Shown: positions 1-7,015 of the stretch, piece by piece | Position numbering within the stretch: the first letter of the stretch is position 1 | Layout of the letters: the number at the start of each line of letters is the position of its first letter | DNA from: Bacillus sp. 2B10 | GTDB taxonomy: Bacteria > Pseudomonadota > Alphaproteobacteria > Sphingomonadales > Sphingomonadaceae | NCBI GenBank assembly: GCA_003946805.1 | Contig: RPSH01000035.1 | Span: forward strand, 1 to 34,447 | Direction: 5' to 3' | DNA: 34,447 bases | Notes under the pieces: generated by a model | The model's database searches: none | What the model was told of the DNA's origin: nothing | What the model saw: the letters and a program-made list of their open reading frames with translations, nothing else | Made by a program: the position numbers and the translations under genes

Positions 1-1
1 G

Positions 2-154
2 CAGCCTTCTTCTGTCATGCTCGCGGCGAGCGGTTTCGGTCCAGCCCATATGATCCCCGTGGTCTTCGCAACCCTCGGTGAATCACAACTGGCTGAAATC
101 GCTCAACCTAATTTCCGGTTGGGCTCTAAGAGCGACGGGATGTGCCATCTTTAA
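2..154 (+). CDS. C-terminal end of an unrecognised gene (cut by window edge)
   Basis: An open frame runs from base 2 to a TAA at 152-154 and would encode the last 50 residues of a protein ending ...SDGMCHL. There is no stop upstream inside the window, so the start lies to the left. Codon use resembles the rightward genes at 732-2908, which have the same orientation, suggesting one transcription direction across the element. The visible piece has no motif I recognise and no obvious membrane segment. It is too short to be sure it is coding. Confidence 0.4.
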   Translation, partial: QPSSVMLAASGFGPAHMIPVVFATLGESQLAEIAQPNFRLGSKSDGMCHL

Positions 155-173
155 CAGGATGATGCATGGTATC

Positions 174-326
174 GGACCACGGGCAATACAAGTCAGCTAA
201 TCAAACTCAACGATCATGCTTGCTGTAGTGCTCCTCCATAGTGACAGAGCGGATTTGCTCAATCCGGCTATCTATCTGTCCGGGGGGACCACGGGATACA
301 GTCAATCTATCAAATCTAACGATCAT
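174..326. repeat. Two imperfect direct copies of a ~43-base sequence
   Basis: Bases 174-218 and 286-326 align along their whole length apart from a few substitutions and single-base gaps. Both begin GGACCACGGG and end AACGATCAT. Read on the minus strand, both contain a start-like ATGATCGTT, but in different frames relative to the 207-464 open frame. They could be a decayed partial gene duplication or binding sites for an element-encoded protein. A short hairpin (CGGATT, 5-base loop, AATCCG) lies at 250-266 between them. Confidence 0.6.
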
Positions 327-464
327 ACCATTATAGGTATATCCTAATCCACGGTTCAATACCGTATCTCCCATACACATTCTTCCGATTGATATCGTGC
401 TCCGGTCCAAGGCAAGCATAAGCCCTTGTGTCGTAACCGCATAGGTATTGGGTTCTCTGGTCAT
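207..464 (-). CDS. Possible small protein, 85 aa, unknown
   Basis: The open frame starts with ATG at 464, preceded by GGGAAACC, a weak ribosome binding site. The predicted protein is mixed in composition (several Arg, Met and Ile), with no membrane segment or recognisable motif. It is opposite in direction to its neighbours and covers one whole copy of the direct repeat and the end of the other. The 155-731 interval otherwise has no convincing gene, so this may be a real small element gene or a chance frame in AT-richer DNA. Confidence 0.25.
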   Translation of the reverse strand: MTREPNTYAVTTQGLMLALDRSTISIGRMCMGDTVLNRGLGYTYNGMIVRFDRLTVSRGPPGQIDSRIEQIRSVTMEEHYSKHDR

Positions 465-731
465 GGTTTCCCAGACACCTAGCCGAGTGCGGTATCAATC
501 TGAGGAATGCCTATCCTCTCCCCTTAGTGTCTTCCCATCTCCATGACTTCTGCCCATCGGCCATGGGTACGACACTAATAGGACTGCCAGTTATTCACGT
601 TGCTCCTGTTGGTATCTGGCAGGCCCTTATTCCGAGCATATCAGATTACCCGTTCCTGTTTGCTTACGAGCAAACGGGACATCTATCTGTAAGTTTTGTC
701 AATATTACTCCCTCCTATCGAAGGATGCACG
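465..731. other. Gap before the four-gene run; one hairpin
   Basis: No convincing gene lies here. The short rightward frame at 527-751 overlaps the next gene and has no ribosome binding site. The only structure I see is a stem-loop at 655-678: ten base pairs, one of them a G-T pair, closing a TACG loop. It is not followed by a T run, so it is not a standard terminator. It sits about 55 bases before the first gene of the run and could be part of that operon's leader or an operator. Confidence 0.35.
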
Positions 732-995
732 ATGAACCCCGTTCCTGTTAATCTCGATCGCATTCATGATCCCCGTGTTGCTGCCCATATTGAGAATGTG
801 GATAGCCGTGTCCGTGGCGGCTTCCGCCTTTGCCTTGATATTCTCGGCATTCCGCTTCCCGACTACGCAAAGACTAAGCCTGCTGGCCGTCCCTCCATTG
901 CAAAGCTGATGGCTGCTGCCGATGCCGATAGCGGCACTATCCGCACCTATCGCCATGAAAAGCGCGGCATCGGCGTATTCGCTCCGCGCCGTTAA
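732..995 (+). CDS. Small basic protein of the element, 87 aa, unknown
   Basis: I chose the ATG at 732 because GAAGGA lies nine bases upstream; the frame also has an upstream ATG at 696 with no ribosome binding site. The protein is 87 residues long and has a strongly basic C-terminus (RTYRHEKRGIGVFAPRR). It has no membrane segment, no cysteine pairs and no motif that I can name. The basic tail would suit nucleic-acid binding, but this is only inference. It is the first gene of a rightward run, with 27 bases to the next start. Confidence 0.7.
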   Translation: MNPVPVNLDRIHDPRVAAHIENVDSRVRGGFRLCLDILGIPLPDYAKTKPAGRPSIAKLMAAADADSGTIRTYRHEKRGIGVFAPRR

Positions 996-1022
996 CTCCT
1001 TACCGCACTACAAGGAAAACCA

Positions 1023-1538
1023 ATGACCAACATCAATACGATTGGCAGTATCGCCGATGAGATCGAAACTCTAAGCGCCAACCTCGCCAAGGCGAATGCC
1101 CTTACTGATCTACTTGGACAGCCTGCTATTGATGCAGTTAGCAAGCTCACTGGCGAATTGAAGGACGCGAAGGATCGCTTCGCTGCTGCCCTTGCCAAGC
1201 AAGATGCCGATGACCGGGCCAAGCGGCTTAGCCGTTTCTCAGATATCCGCGTTGAGACGAAGAGCAATGCGGACAACAACCTGATTAGTACGGGCTTCAC
1301 TATCCGCTACATGCAGAAAACATGGGACGACAACCTCAAAGACTCTGTTCCCAAAGAGCATGAATGCAACGGCTTCGCTGCACTGGTCGATGATGCTTAC
1401 GAATATCTCGTAACGCAAAAACCCCAAGCCATCCCTGCCGTCATCATGGCCCTTGCTCCCGGCAAGCCGCAGGAAGCAATGAGCATCTACATGCAGAGCA
1501 AGGCTCGCGGCTATTTCAAAGGCCAGCCATCCGCGTAA
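1023..1538 (+). CDS. Element protein, 171 aa, helical N-terminus, unknown
   Basis: The start ATG at 1023 follows AAGGAAAACCA, an unambiguous ribosome binding site nearly identical to that of the gene at 2072. The N-terminal third (about residues 8-70) is rich in Ala, Leu, Lys, Asp and Glu with heptad-like spacing and is probably a long helix or short coiled coil. The rest looks globular. There is no signal peptide, membrane segment or named motif. The stop codon overlaps the next start (TAATG at 1536-1540), so translation of the two genes is probably coupled. Function unknown. Confidence 0.75.
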   Translation: MTNINTIGSIADEIETLSANLAKANALTDLLGQPAIDAVSKLTGELKDAKDRFAAALAKQDADDRAKRLSRFSDIRVETKSNADNNLISTGFTIRYMQKTWDDNLKDSVPKEHECNGFAALVDDAYEYLVTQKPQAIPAVIMALAPGKPQEAMSIYMQSKARGYFKGQPSA

Positions 1539-2062
1539 TGGACGACCTGCATGATTGGGGAACGGGAGAGGCACCCAAGCCTCCCCGCTCATTCCCCGCT
1601 GATACCCGGCCTAGATGGCACGTCGAACCCCGTACCTTTGATGATCTGCTACAGCGGGCAGGCCGCTACGCTGACGCTACCCGAGCGCATGTAGAATGGG
1701 GCGCTGTCACTGCATGGCATTTGAGTGGCAAGGCCGATGCGGTCCTAGCTGCCGCCAATATCCCCAGCGGTGCGGTGGGCTTGTCTCTCCTGTTGACCCG
1801 GCAAGCGATCGAGCATGACGCCGGATGGCCCCAGCTTTCTGACCGGGCTGTAACGCCTGCAATCTACGACCTGCCAGAGGATGCCCAAGGCATTGCCCGC
1901 CGTATGGCCGTTGATGTTCGTGCGCTCTGGGAGGCTGCTGGCCGTCCCAATCTCGACGCTACCCGGTTCAAGCATGCTTTTCGCTTCCTAGTCGCCTGCA
2001 TCCGCTTTGGATCGATCCCGCCACAGCGAACCATTGGCGACGTTCCGCCACTCCAATCCTAA
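1538..2062 (+). CDS. Element protein, 174 aa, unknown
   Basis: This gene begins at the ATG overlapping the stop of the preceding gene (TAATG), which argues for coupled expression and probably for partner products. The first 35 residues are proline- and tryptophan-rich and look extended. The remainder is Ala/Leu/Arg-rich and probably helical, including stretches near residues 55-90 and 115-155. No catalytic motif, metal-binding cysteines or membrane segment can be seen. Nine bases separate it from the next gene. I do not recognise the family. Confidence 0.75.
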   Translation: MDDLHDWGTGEAPKPPRSFPADTRPRWHVEPRTFDDLLQRAGRYADATRAHVEWGAVTAWHLSGKADAVLAAANIPSGAVGLSLLLTRQAIEHDAGWPQLSDRAVTPAIYDLPEDAQGIARRMAVDVRALWEAAGRPNLDATRFKHAFRFLVACIRFGSIPPQRTIGDVPPLQS

Positions 2063-2071
2063 GGAAAACCC

Positions 2072-2908
2072 ATGACCGCACTAACTCCCCGCCAAGCCAT
2101 TAAGGTAAAGGCGGCTCTCTCCCTTATTGCTATTCACGGCTATAATCCTCGCGCTGTACAGCAACAGGCACAAGCGGAGGTTGCCAAAGGCCAGCCCGCC
2201 AATGTGGCCTATAAGATGGCGCTAGATGCTTTCGCCAAACGCGTTCCGGCTTTGCGAGATACTTTGCATATCGCTGTCGATCTGATCCACAATAGCGATG
2301 ATGCTACGGTCGCTCAGTATGACAAGGCGTTGACTGCCTATAACAACAGTGGCGACGAAAGCCATCTGGATAGCCTCGCCCCGATGATCCTTGAGGATGC
2401 GAAGGCGCTGGCAATCAGCAAGGGTGAAGTGACCGAAGCCGATGCCGCTAACTGGACCATTGCCGATGCGCTTGGCAGCACGGGTGACGCATATGCCGAT
2501 ACTCCTGATGTTCCCGATGCCGCCTCGATCCCGGCAGGGATGACCGTGGCAAGCTCGTTCGGTTTCAACGGCCTGAAACCCAATGCCCCTCAGGCTCCCG
2601 CAGTGCCCGCTCAGGCACCGGCAAGCGGCCCGCAGTGGATCATGGGTCCGACCGGCTATACCCTCGTGTCGCAGGCTCCCCCAGCCGCTCCGCAGGCGGG
2701 GCAGAGCATGACCGGCTATGATCCCTACAAGGGCGGACAGGATGCGACCGGCATCCGCGCACCCCAGACCGGAGACGCCGCCCGCCGCTCCCATGGCACC
2801 CCCGTCGGCGACATGGCCTATATGCAGTCGGCGACCGGCGTCCGTATCGCACCGACCGGGGAGGCTGCCCGCCGCGAGGCTGGCGTACCGCTTGGACCGG
2901 ATGCCTGA
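2072..2908 (+). CDS. Element protein, 278 aa, with C-terminal repeats, unknown
   Basis: The ATG at 2072 follows AAGGAAAACCC. Residues 1 to about 140 are helical and Ala-rich. Residues 145-215 are a proline- and alanine-rich, probably disordered linker. The C-terminal part contains two related units of about 21 residues with the pattern TG(I/V)RxxxTG(D/E)AARRxxGxPxG, near residues 228-248 and 254-274. A related MTGYDP or MGPTGYT motif occurs before them. Repeats of this sort are common in structural or scaffold proteins, but that is an inference. It is the last and largest gene of the run and faces the convergent gene at 3041-3265. Function unknown. Confidence 0.75.
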   Translation: MTALTPRQAIKVKAALSLIAIHGYNPRAVQQQAQAEVAKGQPANVAYKMALDAFAKRVPALRDTLHIAVDLIHNSDDATVAQYDKALTAYNNSGDESHLDSLAPMILEDAKALAISKGEVTEADAANWTIADALGSTGDAYADTPDVPDAASIPAGMTVASSFGFNGLKPNAPQAPAVPAQAPASGPQWIMGPTGYTLVSQAPPAAPQAGQSMTGYDPYKGGQDATGIRAPQTGDAARRSHGTPVGDMAYMQSATGVRIAPTGEAARREAGVPLGPDA

Positions 2909-2962
2909 GAACCTGCCTAGGAGAGTCGCTGAGAGGCGATAGCTCATCCCGGCCTACAGACA

Positions 2963-3039
2963 CCCGAACGCTTCCAATCGACTCCTGACGGGGCTGAGCG
3001 GGGGCGAGACCGGGTATCTGTATGTTCGGTTCGTTCGGG
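2963..3039. other. Inverted repeat between convergent genes
   Basis: CCCGAACG at 2963-2970 and CGTTCGGG at 3032-3039 form an 8-base inverted repeat with a 61-base interval between two converging genes. It could help end transcription from both sides, but there is no T run and the loop is long. Confidence 0.25.
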
Positions 3040-3040
3040 G

Positions 3041-3265
3041 TCAAAGGTTCGCCTCGGCGTCCAATTCAGACCGCAATCTTATTTGCCGCTCTTGCTCATC
3101 AAGCCAATCCGCTTTGCGTCCCTCACGATTGCGCCACCATAAATACGCAATGATCGCAGCAACAGCGCACGCTTGGAAATACCCTTCCGCTTTGACACTG
3201 ATGGGAAGCACAATTAGCGATAGAAGCCAGCATGTATCAGCCGTTATCCATCGCTCATATGGCAT
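3041..3265 (-). CDS. Small membrane protein of the element, 74 aa
   Basis: The frame starts with ATG at 3265 after a weak AGCGGGA site. The protein has two hydrophobic stretches (about residues 11-24 and 29-44) ending in a WWRNREGR positively charged flank. A charged, probably helical tail follows (WLDEQERQIRLRSELDAEANL region). By the positive-inside rule the tail should be cytoplasmic. It lies 26 bases downstream of the recombinase stop in the same direction and may be co-transcribed with it. The layout resembles small phage holin- or accessory-type membrane proteins, but no family can be named. Confidence 0.55.
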   Translation of the reverse strand: MPYERWITADTCWLLSLIVLPISVKAEGYFQACAVAAIIAYLWWRNREGRKADWLDEQERQIRLRSELDAEANL

Positions 3266-3291
3266 CGCTAGTATCCCGCTACAGGAATGGC

Positions 3292-4866
3292 CTACTCACT
3301 TGGTAGCGTCGCCTGTTCGCTCCGGCCAGTCATATTCAAACCCGGCACCCGATAAGATGCAATAGCCGCTACCATTACCCGCATAGATGGAGCAGCCCCG
3401 TACTTGTCGGCAGCGTCTTTACCTTCATGCCCTTGGAACTGCCGGCATACCCGCTCAGGGATACCGGCATCTACGGCATGGGTCTTCCATGTATGGCGGA
3501 ATGAGTGAAAGACCTTGGCCTTATCCTCTATTCCACAATCCTGCTTATAGCGGCTGAACCACTGGCCTACCTTATCGGTTAGTTTCTTGCCGATGCCTAC
3601 AGCTTTTAAGCCGGGGAATACACGGCCTGTTTGATCTGGCAGCTTCTGCACATAGTCGATGAACCCTAGCTCGATTAGCTTGGGATGCAGCGGGACCAGC
3701 CTATTGCTTGCCTCATTCTTGATCTGATTAGGCAAGGCATCGTCATCGGGCGTATCTGTAATGTCGATGCACCATACCTCTTGTCGCTTATCGTCATCGT
3801 CTATGTAGGCAACGGGCTTCACGTCCTGCACCCGTAGCTGTCCAATTTCTTCCCGGCGCGCACCCATGTACAGGGCTAGCAGGGGAAGCCAATAGACAGC
3901 TTCACCATATCCGCCCTTAGGCCGTTCGCCCTTGGCATGAACCGGGCCAGCGAACAGGGCATTGAGGTCATCGGCAGAGAAGTCTTTCCGCTTCTCTCCA
4001 CGCTCAGTCACAGCCATCTTCACATCACGGGCCACGTTGACGGGTACGATATCCTCTTGCGCCGCCCACTCTAGCAGGGTCCGCAGGTAGGCCAGCCGAT
4101 CCCGTACATTGACCTGAGAACGCGCAGGGTCCGCTATCAGCTTGCGCTTGTAGGCCATCACATCGGCCTTGGTGATTAGCTCGACGGACTTACGGCCCAT
4201 CATGGCATTGAACAGCTTGGCATCCCGCCAGTAGGCATCCTTGCCACGGGGCGACGGCTTACGCTCAGCGGCCCAACCGTCGAGGATATCTGTATCTAGG
4301 TATTTGCCCTCGCCCTCATTGGAGGCATCCGGACTGTACTCGACGGCCTGATTTTGGCTTTCCGATGCGCGGGCAGTCTTTCCGTAGCGAGCTTGCATAG
4401 ACGCGATCAGCGCCCCGGCATTCTCCCGCTCATGCCCGACTAACAGCTTGCCAGCCCTAGCCACGTCAGCCGGGGAAGCGTCTGTCTCTATCCCCGCTGC
4501 CAATGCATCCATGACCGGCTCTAGCCGCTCTATCTCACTGTCAGATGCAAACAGGTCGTCGGCCGTAAGCTCAGCCTGTAACTGGTCAGCTTCCCACCGC
4601 TTCCGCTCCCGTTCGATCTGGGACGCAGGCTTAGGGGCAATGATAGGGGGAGGGACGGCAGCGGCCTTATCCCGCTCAGCTTGCTTGAGCAGAGCATGGG
4701 CCGTCTTGGTGATATCAGGGATGAGGGCCTTAGCCGCTTCCCGGTCCTTTAGACCTAGCGACCGCTTAATCTCTCGCTTGCCAGCCATGAAGGGGCGCAG
4801 GTCCGCGGGTATCCCCATGCGGAAATAATAGACCCCGTTCGGGGCGCGATGGAGGTATGAACACAT
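3292..4866 (-). CDS. Tyrosine recombinase (phage-type integrase), DUF6538 N-terminus
   Basis: Catalyses site-specific strand exchange between element and chromosome. The N-terminus (MCSYLHRAPNGVYYFRMGIP) matches the arm-binding DUF6538 type of alphaproteobacterial integrases. A core-binding SAM-like domain lies around residues 190-290, followed by the catalytic domain. Visible catalytic residues are the Arg in YMGARREEI, the HSFRH box (HxxR), the His in QGHEG and the nucleophile Tyr in DKYG. All are intact, so the enzyme should be active. I took ATG 4866 as start because AGGA lies nine bases upstream; a TTG at 4926 would add 20 residues and run into the palindrome beside the tRNA. The length of 524 aa is long but normal for this subgroup. 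The nearby tRNA-Leu is its likely target. Confidence 0.93.
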   Translation of the reverse strand: MCSYLHRAPNGVYYFRMGIPADLRPFMAGKREIKRSLGLKDREAAKALIPDITKTAHALLKQAERDKAAAVPPPIIAPKPASQIERERKRWEADQLQAELTADDLFASDSEIERLEPVMDALAAGIETDASPADVARAGKLLVGHERENAGALIASMQARYGKTARASESQNQAVEYSPDASNEGEGKYLDTDILDGWAAERKPSPRGKDAYWRDAKLFNAMMGRKSVELITKADVMAYKRKLIADPARSQVNVRDRLAYLRTLLEWAAQEDIVPVNVARDVKMAVTERGEKRKDFSADDLNALFAGPVHAKGERPKGGYGEAVYWLPLLALYMGARREEIGQLRVQDVKPVAYIDDDDKRQEVWCIDITDTPDDDALPNQIKNEASNRLVPLHPKLIELGFIDYVQKLPDQTGRVFPGLKAVGIGKKLTDKVGQWFSRYKQDCGIEDKAKVFHSFRHTWKTHAVDAGIPERVCRQFQGHEGKDAADKYGAAPSMRVMVAAIASYRVPGLNMTGRSEQATLPSE

Positions 4867-4905
4867 TGGCTGTCGTCCTCGTACCTTTGTACTAGACGCT
4901 CGTAA

Positions 4906-4919
4906 AAATCCTAGGATTT
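4906..4919. promoter_or_regulatory. Perfect 14-base palindrome upstream of the integrase
   Basis: AAATCCTAGGATTT lies 40 bases upstream of the integrase start. CCTAGG-like cores recur in the adjacent hairpin (4928-4935 and 4945-4951). It may be an operator for the integrase promoter or an arm-type binding site used during integration or excision; nothing in the sequence decides between these. Confidence 0.5.
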
Positions 4920-4926
4920 CTGCCAA

Positions 4927-4953
4927 ACCCTAGGCTTTCTAAGCCTTAGGGGT
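4927..4953 (-). terminator. Hairpin just downstream of tRNA-Leu
   Basis: On the minus strand, three bases after the CCA end, a stem forms between CCCTAAGGCTT and AAGCCTAGGG with a short AGA loop and one bulge, followed by TTT. It would serve as the terminator of tRNA-Leu. Because the element joins the chromosome at the tRNA end, this terminator is probably supplied by the element and restores termination after insertion. Confidence 0.5.
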
Positions 4954-4956
4954 GAA

Positions 4957-5043
4957 TGGTGCCCAGAAGAGGACTCGAACCTCCACGACCTTGCGATCGC
5001 CAGCACCTGAAGCTGGTGCGTCTACCAATTCCGCCATCTGGGC
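4957..5043 (-). tRNA. tRNA-Leu (anticodon CAG)
   Basis: The reverse strand folds as a complete tRNA: acceptor stem GCCCAGA pairing with TCTGGGC, and a D-arm containing TGGTAGACGC. The anticodon stem is CCAGC/GCTGG around loop TTCAGGT (anticodon CAG). The variable arm is long, as in leucine tRNAs, and the T-arm has GTTCGAGTC. The encoded CCA is at 4957-4959. It is the attachment site of the element on its 3' side, and the gene is left intact. Confidence 0.97.
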
Positions 5044-5059
5044 ACGGGGTAGGAGGGGG

Positions 5060-5088
5060 CCTCTACGGGTGGGTCGGCGGAGTGTCAA
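5060..5088 (-). promoter_or_regulatory. Promoter of tRNA-Leu
   Basis: On the minus strand TTGACA (5083-5088) and TAGAGG (5060-5065) are separated by 17 bases, ending about 17 bases before the tRNA. The same TTGAC(A/G)-N17-TAGAGG pattern occurs in the rRNA leader at 34176-34204. The -35 box overlaps a CAACAA-C-TTGTTG palindrome (5086-5098) in the region shared with the divergent gene at 5179. Confidence 0.8.
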
Positions 5089-5178
5089 CAACTTGTTGCG
5101 CGTTTTTTACGGGGTCCTTGCCGTTTTGCTGCGGGAGCGGCATGGGGACGGCACACAGGCAGGCACAAGGCGGACTCG

Positions 5179-6123
5179 ATGAAGAACCAGTTGGTGACGC
5201 TGTTCGGTGGCGGCGGCTTTGTCGGCCGCTATGTCGTGCAGGAATTGCTGAAGGCGGGCGCGCGCGTCCGCATCGCGCAGCGCGATCCGCGGCAGGCGTT
5301 GTACCTGCGCACGCAGGGGGGGCTCGGCCAGACGCAGTTCGTCGCCGCCGACCTGTCGCGGCCCGATACCGTCGCGCGTGCCGTCGCCGGATCGGATGCC
5401 GTCGTGAACCTCGTTGGCATCCTCGAGGGTGATTTCGACAAGGTGCATGTCGCCGGCGCACGGACCATCGCCGAGGCTGCCGCTGCGGCCGGCGCAAAGG
5501 CGTTCGTGCAGATCTCGGCGATCGGCGCCGATGCCGCGTCGCCGTCCGCTTATGGCCGGTCGAAGGCGGCGGGCGAGGACGCGGTTCGCGCGGCGTTCCC
5601 GACCGCGACGATCCTGCGCCCCTCGATCGTGTTCGGGCGCGAGGACGGGTTCGTCAATCGCTTTGCCGGGATGATCTCGGCATCGCCTGCGCTGATCGGT
5701 CGTCCGATCGTGCCGGTGATGGCGGCCGGCACGAAGTTCCAGCCGATCTATGTCGTCGATCTGGCGCAGGTGGTGGTCAAGGCGCTGGCAGATCCCGAGC
5801 GTTTCGGCGGGCAGACCTATGCGATCGGCGGACCCGACGTGATCACGATGGGCGAACTCAACCGCTGGATCGCGCAGGCGATCGGGCGCGACGTGCGCTT
5901 CGTCGAGATTCCGAGCGATCTGGGCGGGGCGATCGCGGCGATGCCGCTCACCCCGATCAGCAAGGATCAGTGGGCGATGCTGTCGCGCGACAATGTCGCG
6001 GGCGGCGACGTGCCGGGGATCGAGGCGTTCGACGTGCGGCCGGTGCCGCTGGCGACGGTCGCGCCGGAATGGCTGGTCGTCTATCGCAAGTACGGCCGCT
6101 TCAACAAGGTGGCGCGCGCGTGA
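5179..6123 (+). CDS. NAD(P)-binding reductase, complex I NDUFA9-like family
   Basis: An atypical short-chain dehydrogenase of 314 aa. The N-terminus shows the Rossmann glycine motif (FGGGGFVGRYV, G10, G13, G16), and an YGRSK (YxxxK) motif follows near residue 130. The arrangement and the FVGRYVVQELL start match the NDUFA9-like proteins linked to the peripheral arm of NADH:quinone oxidoreductase. In bacteria the exact role, structural or assembly, is not settled. There is no signal peptide, so it is cytoplasmic or on the inner membrane face. The stop overlaps the GTG start of uppP, so the two genes are translationally coupled. It is divergent from tRNA-Leu. Confidence 0.85.
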   Translation: MKNQLVTLFGGGGFVGRYVVQELLKAGARVRIAQRDPRQALYLRTQGGLGQTQFVAADLSRPDTVARAVAGSDAVVNLVGILEGDFDKVHVAGARTIAEAAAAAGAKAFVQISAIGADAASPSAYGRSKAAGEDAVRAAFPTATILRPSIVFGREDGFVNRFAGMISASPALIGRPIVPVMAAGTKFQPIYVVDLAQVVVKALADPERFGGQTYAIGGPDVITMGELNRWIAQAIGRDVRFVEIPSDLGGAIAAMPLTPISKDQWAMLSRDNVAGGDVPGIEAFDVRPVPLATVAPEWLVVYRKYGRFNKVARA

Positions 6124-6965
6124 CTCCTGCCATGGCGTGGCTGGAAGCCGCGATCCTCGGCATCATCCAGGGGCTGACCGAATTCCTGCCGGTATCGTCG
6201 AGCGCGCATCTGCGTATCGCCGGCGCGTTCCTGCCGTCGCATACCGATCCGGGCGCGGCGTTCACCGCGATCATCCAGATCGGCACCGAAGCGGCGGTGC
6301 TGCTGTATTTCCGCAAGGACATCTGGCGCATCGCGACCGCGTGGCTGGGCCAGTTCACGGGACGGCAGAACCATGCCGCGCGCGACAATGCGCGACTTGG
6401 CTGGCTGGTGATCGTGGGCACGTTGCCGATCGTCGTGCTGGGGTTGTTGTTCAAGGACGCGATCGAGACGTCGTTGCGCAACCTGTGGTTCACCGCGTTC
6501 AGCCTGATCGGGTTCGGCATCCTGCTGGGCATCGCCGACGTCGTCGGGCGGCGGCGCTGGGGGATCGACCGGTTGCGCTGGGGCAGCGGCATCGTGTTCG
6601 GGTTCGCGCAGGCGATGGCGCTGCTGCCCGGGGTGTCGCGATCGGGCGGGACGATCACCGCCGGGCTGTTCATGGGCTTCACCCGCGAGGCGGCGGCACG
6701 CTATTCGTTCCTGCTGGCGATCCCTGCGGTGCTGGCGTCGGGTCTGTACCAGCTGCACAAGACCTGGGGACAGTTCGGCCCCTATGGTCCCGGACCCACG
6801 CTGCTGGCGACGATCATTTCGTTCGTCGTGGGATATGCATCGATCGTCGGATTCCTGAAGCTCGTGTCGACGCGGGGGTATATGGCGTTCGTGGTCTACC
6901 GCCTAATGCTGGGCGGAACGCTGATTTACCTGCTCTCGCAGGGCTATATTACCGCAACGGCATAG
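6120..6965 (+). CDS. uppP: Undecaprenyl-diphosphatase (UppP/BacA family)
   Basis: Integral membrane enzyme that removes a phosphate from undecaprenyl pyrophosphate, recycling the lipid carrier for peptidoglycan and O-antigen synthesis; it also gives bacitracin tolerance. The N-terminus carries QGLTEFLPVSSSAH and the second active-site loop is PGVSRSGGT, both characteristic. At 281 aa with multiple hydrophobic segments it matches the family length. I chose GTG 6120 because it overlaps the upstream stop (GTGA) and AAGG lies ten bases before it; ATG 6132 is the alternative and would lose four residues. Confidence 0.94.
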   Translation: MTPAMAWLEAAILGIIQGLTEFLPVSSSAHLRIAGAFLPSHTDPGAAFTAIIQIGTEAAVLLYFRKDIWRIATAWLGQFTGRQNHAARDNARLGWLVIVGTLPIVVLGLLFKDAIETSLRNLWFTAFSLIGFGILLGIADVVGRRRWGIDRLRWGSGIVFGFAQAMALLPGVSRSGGTITAGLFMGFTREAAARYSFLLAIPAVLASGLYQLHKTWGQFGPYGPGPTLLATIISFVVGYASIVGFLKLVSTRGYMAFVVYRLMLGGTLIYLLSQGYITATA

Positions 6966-7015
6966 GGCCGTTTCGGTTCTAAAAGTCCTTGTTGCGAGCG
7001 ACTCTAAAGTAAACC

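Larger units (their letters stand above)
1..4956. mobile_element. Integrated element at the 3' end of tRNA-Leu (partial)
   Basis: A tyrosine recombinase gene reads away from, and lies 90 bases from, the 3' end of a tRNA-Leu gene, the usual layout of a tRNA-targeted genomic island, prophage or satellite. Everything to its left is richer in A and T than the rest of the window and contains only unrecognised genes; everything right of the tRNA is ordinary conserved chromosome. The right junction is presumably inside the tRNA 3' part (about 4957-5000). No second copy of the tRNA end is visible in this window, so the other attachment site and the rest of the element lie to the left. No capsid, portal, terminase, conjugation or replication gene is recognisable, so phage, satellite and island remain open. 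Confidence 0.75.

Noticed and set aside
527..751. Rightward 74-codon frame before the four-gene run
   Set aside because: It has no ribosome binding site, overlaps the start of the 732 gene, contains the 655-678 hairpin, and has no coherent hydrophobic or helical pattern.
4952..5432. Rightward frames covering tRNA-Leu and the start of the reductase
   Set aside because: They run through the tRNA gene and its promoter; the reductase frame starting at 5179 explains the coding part.
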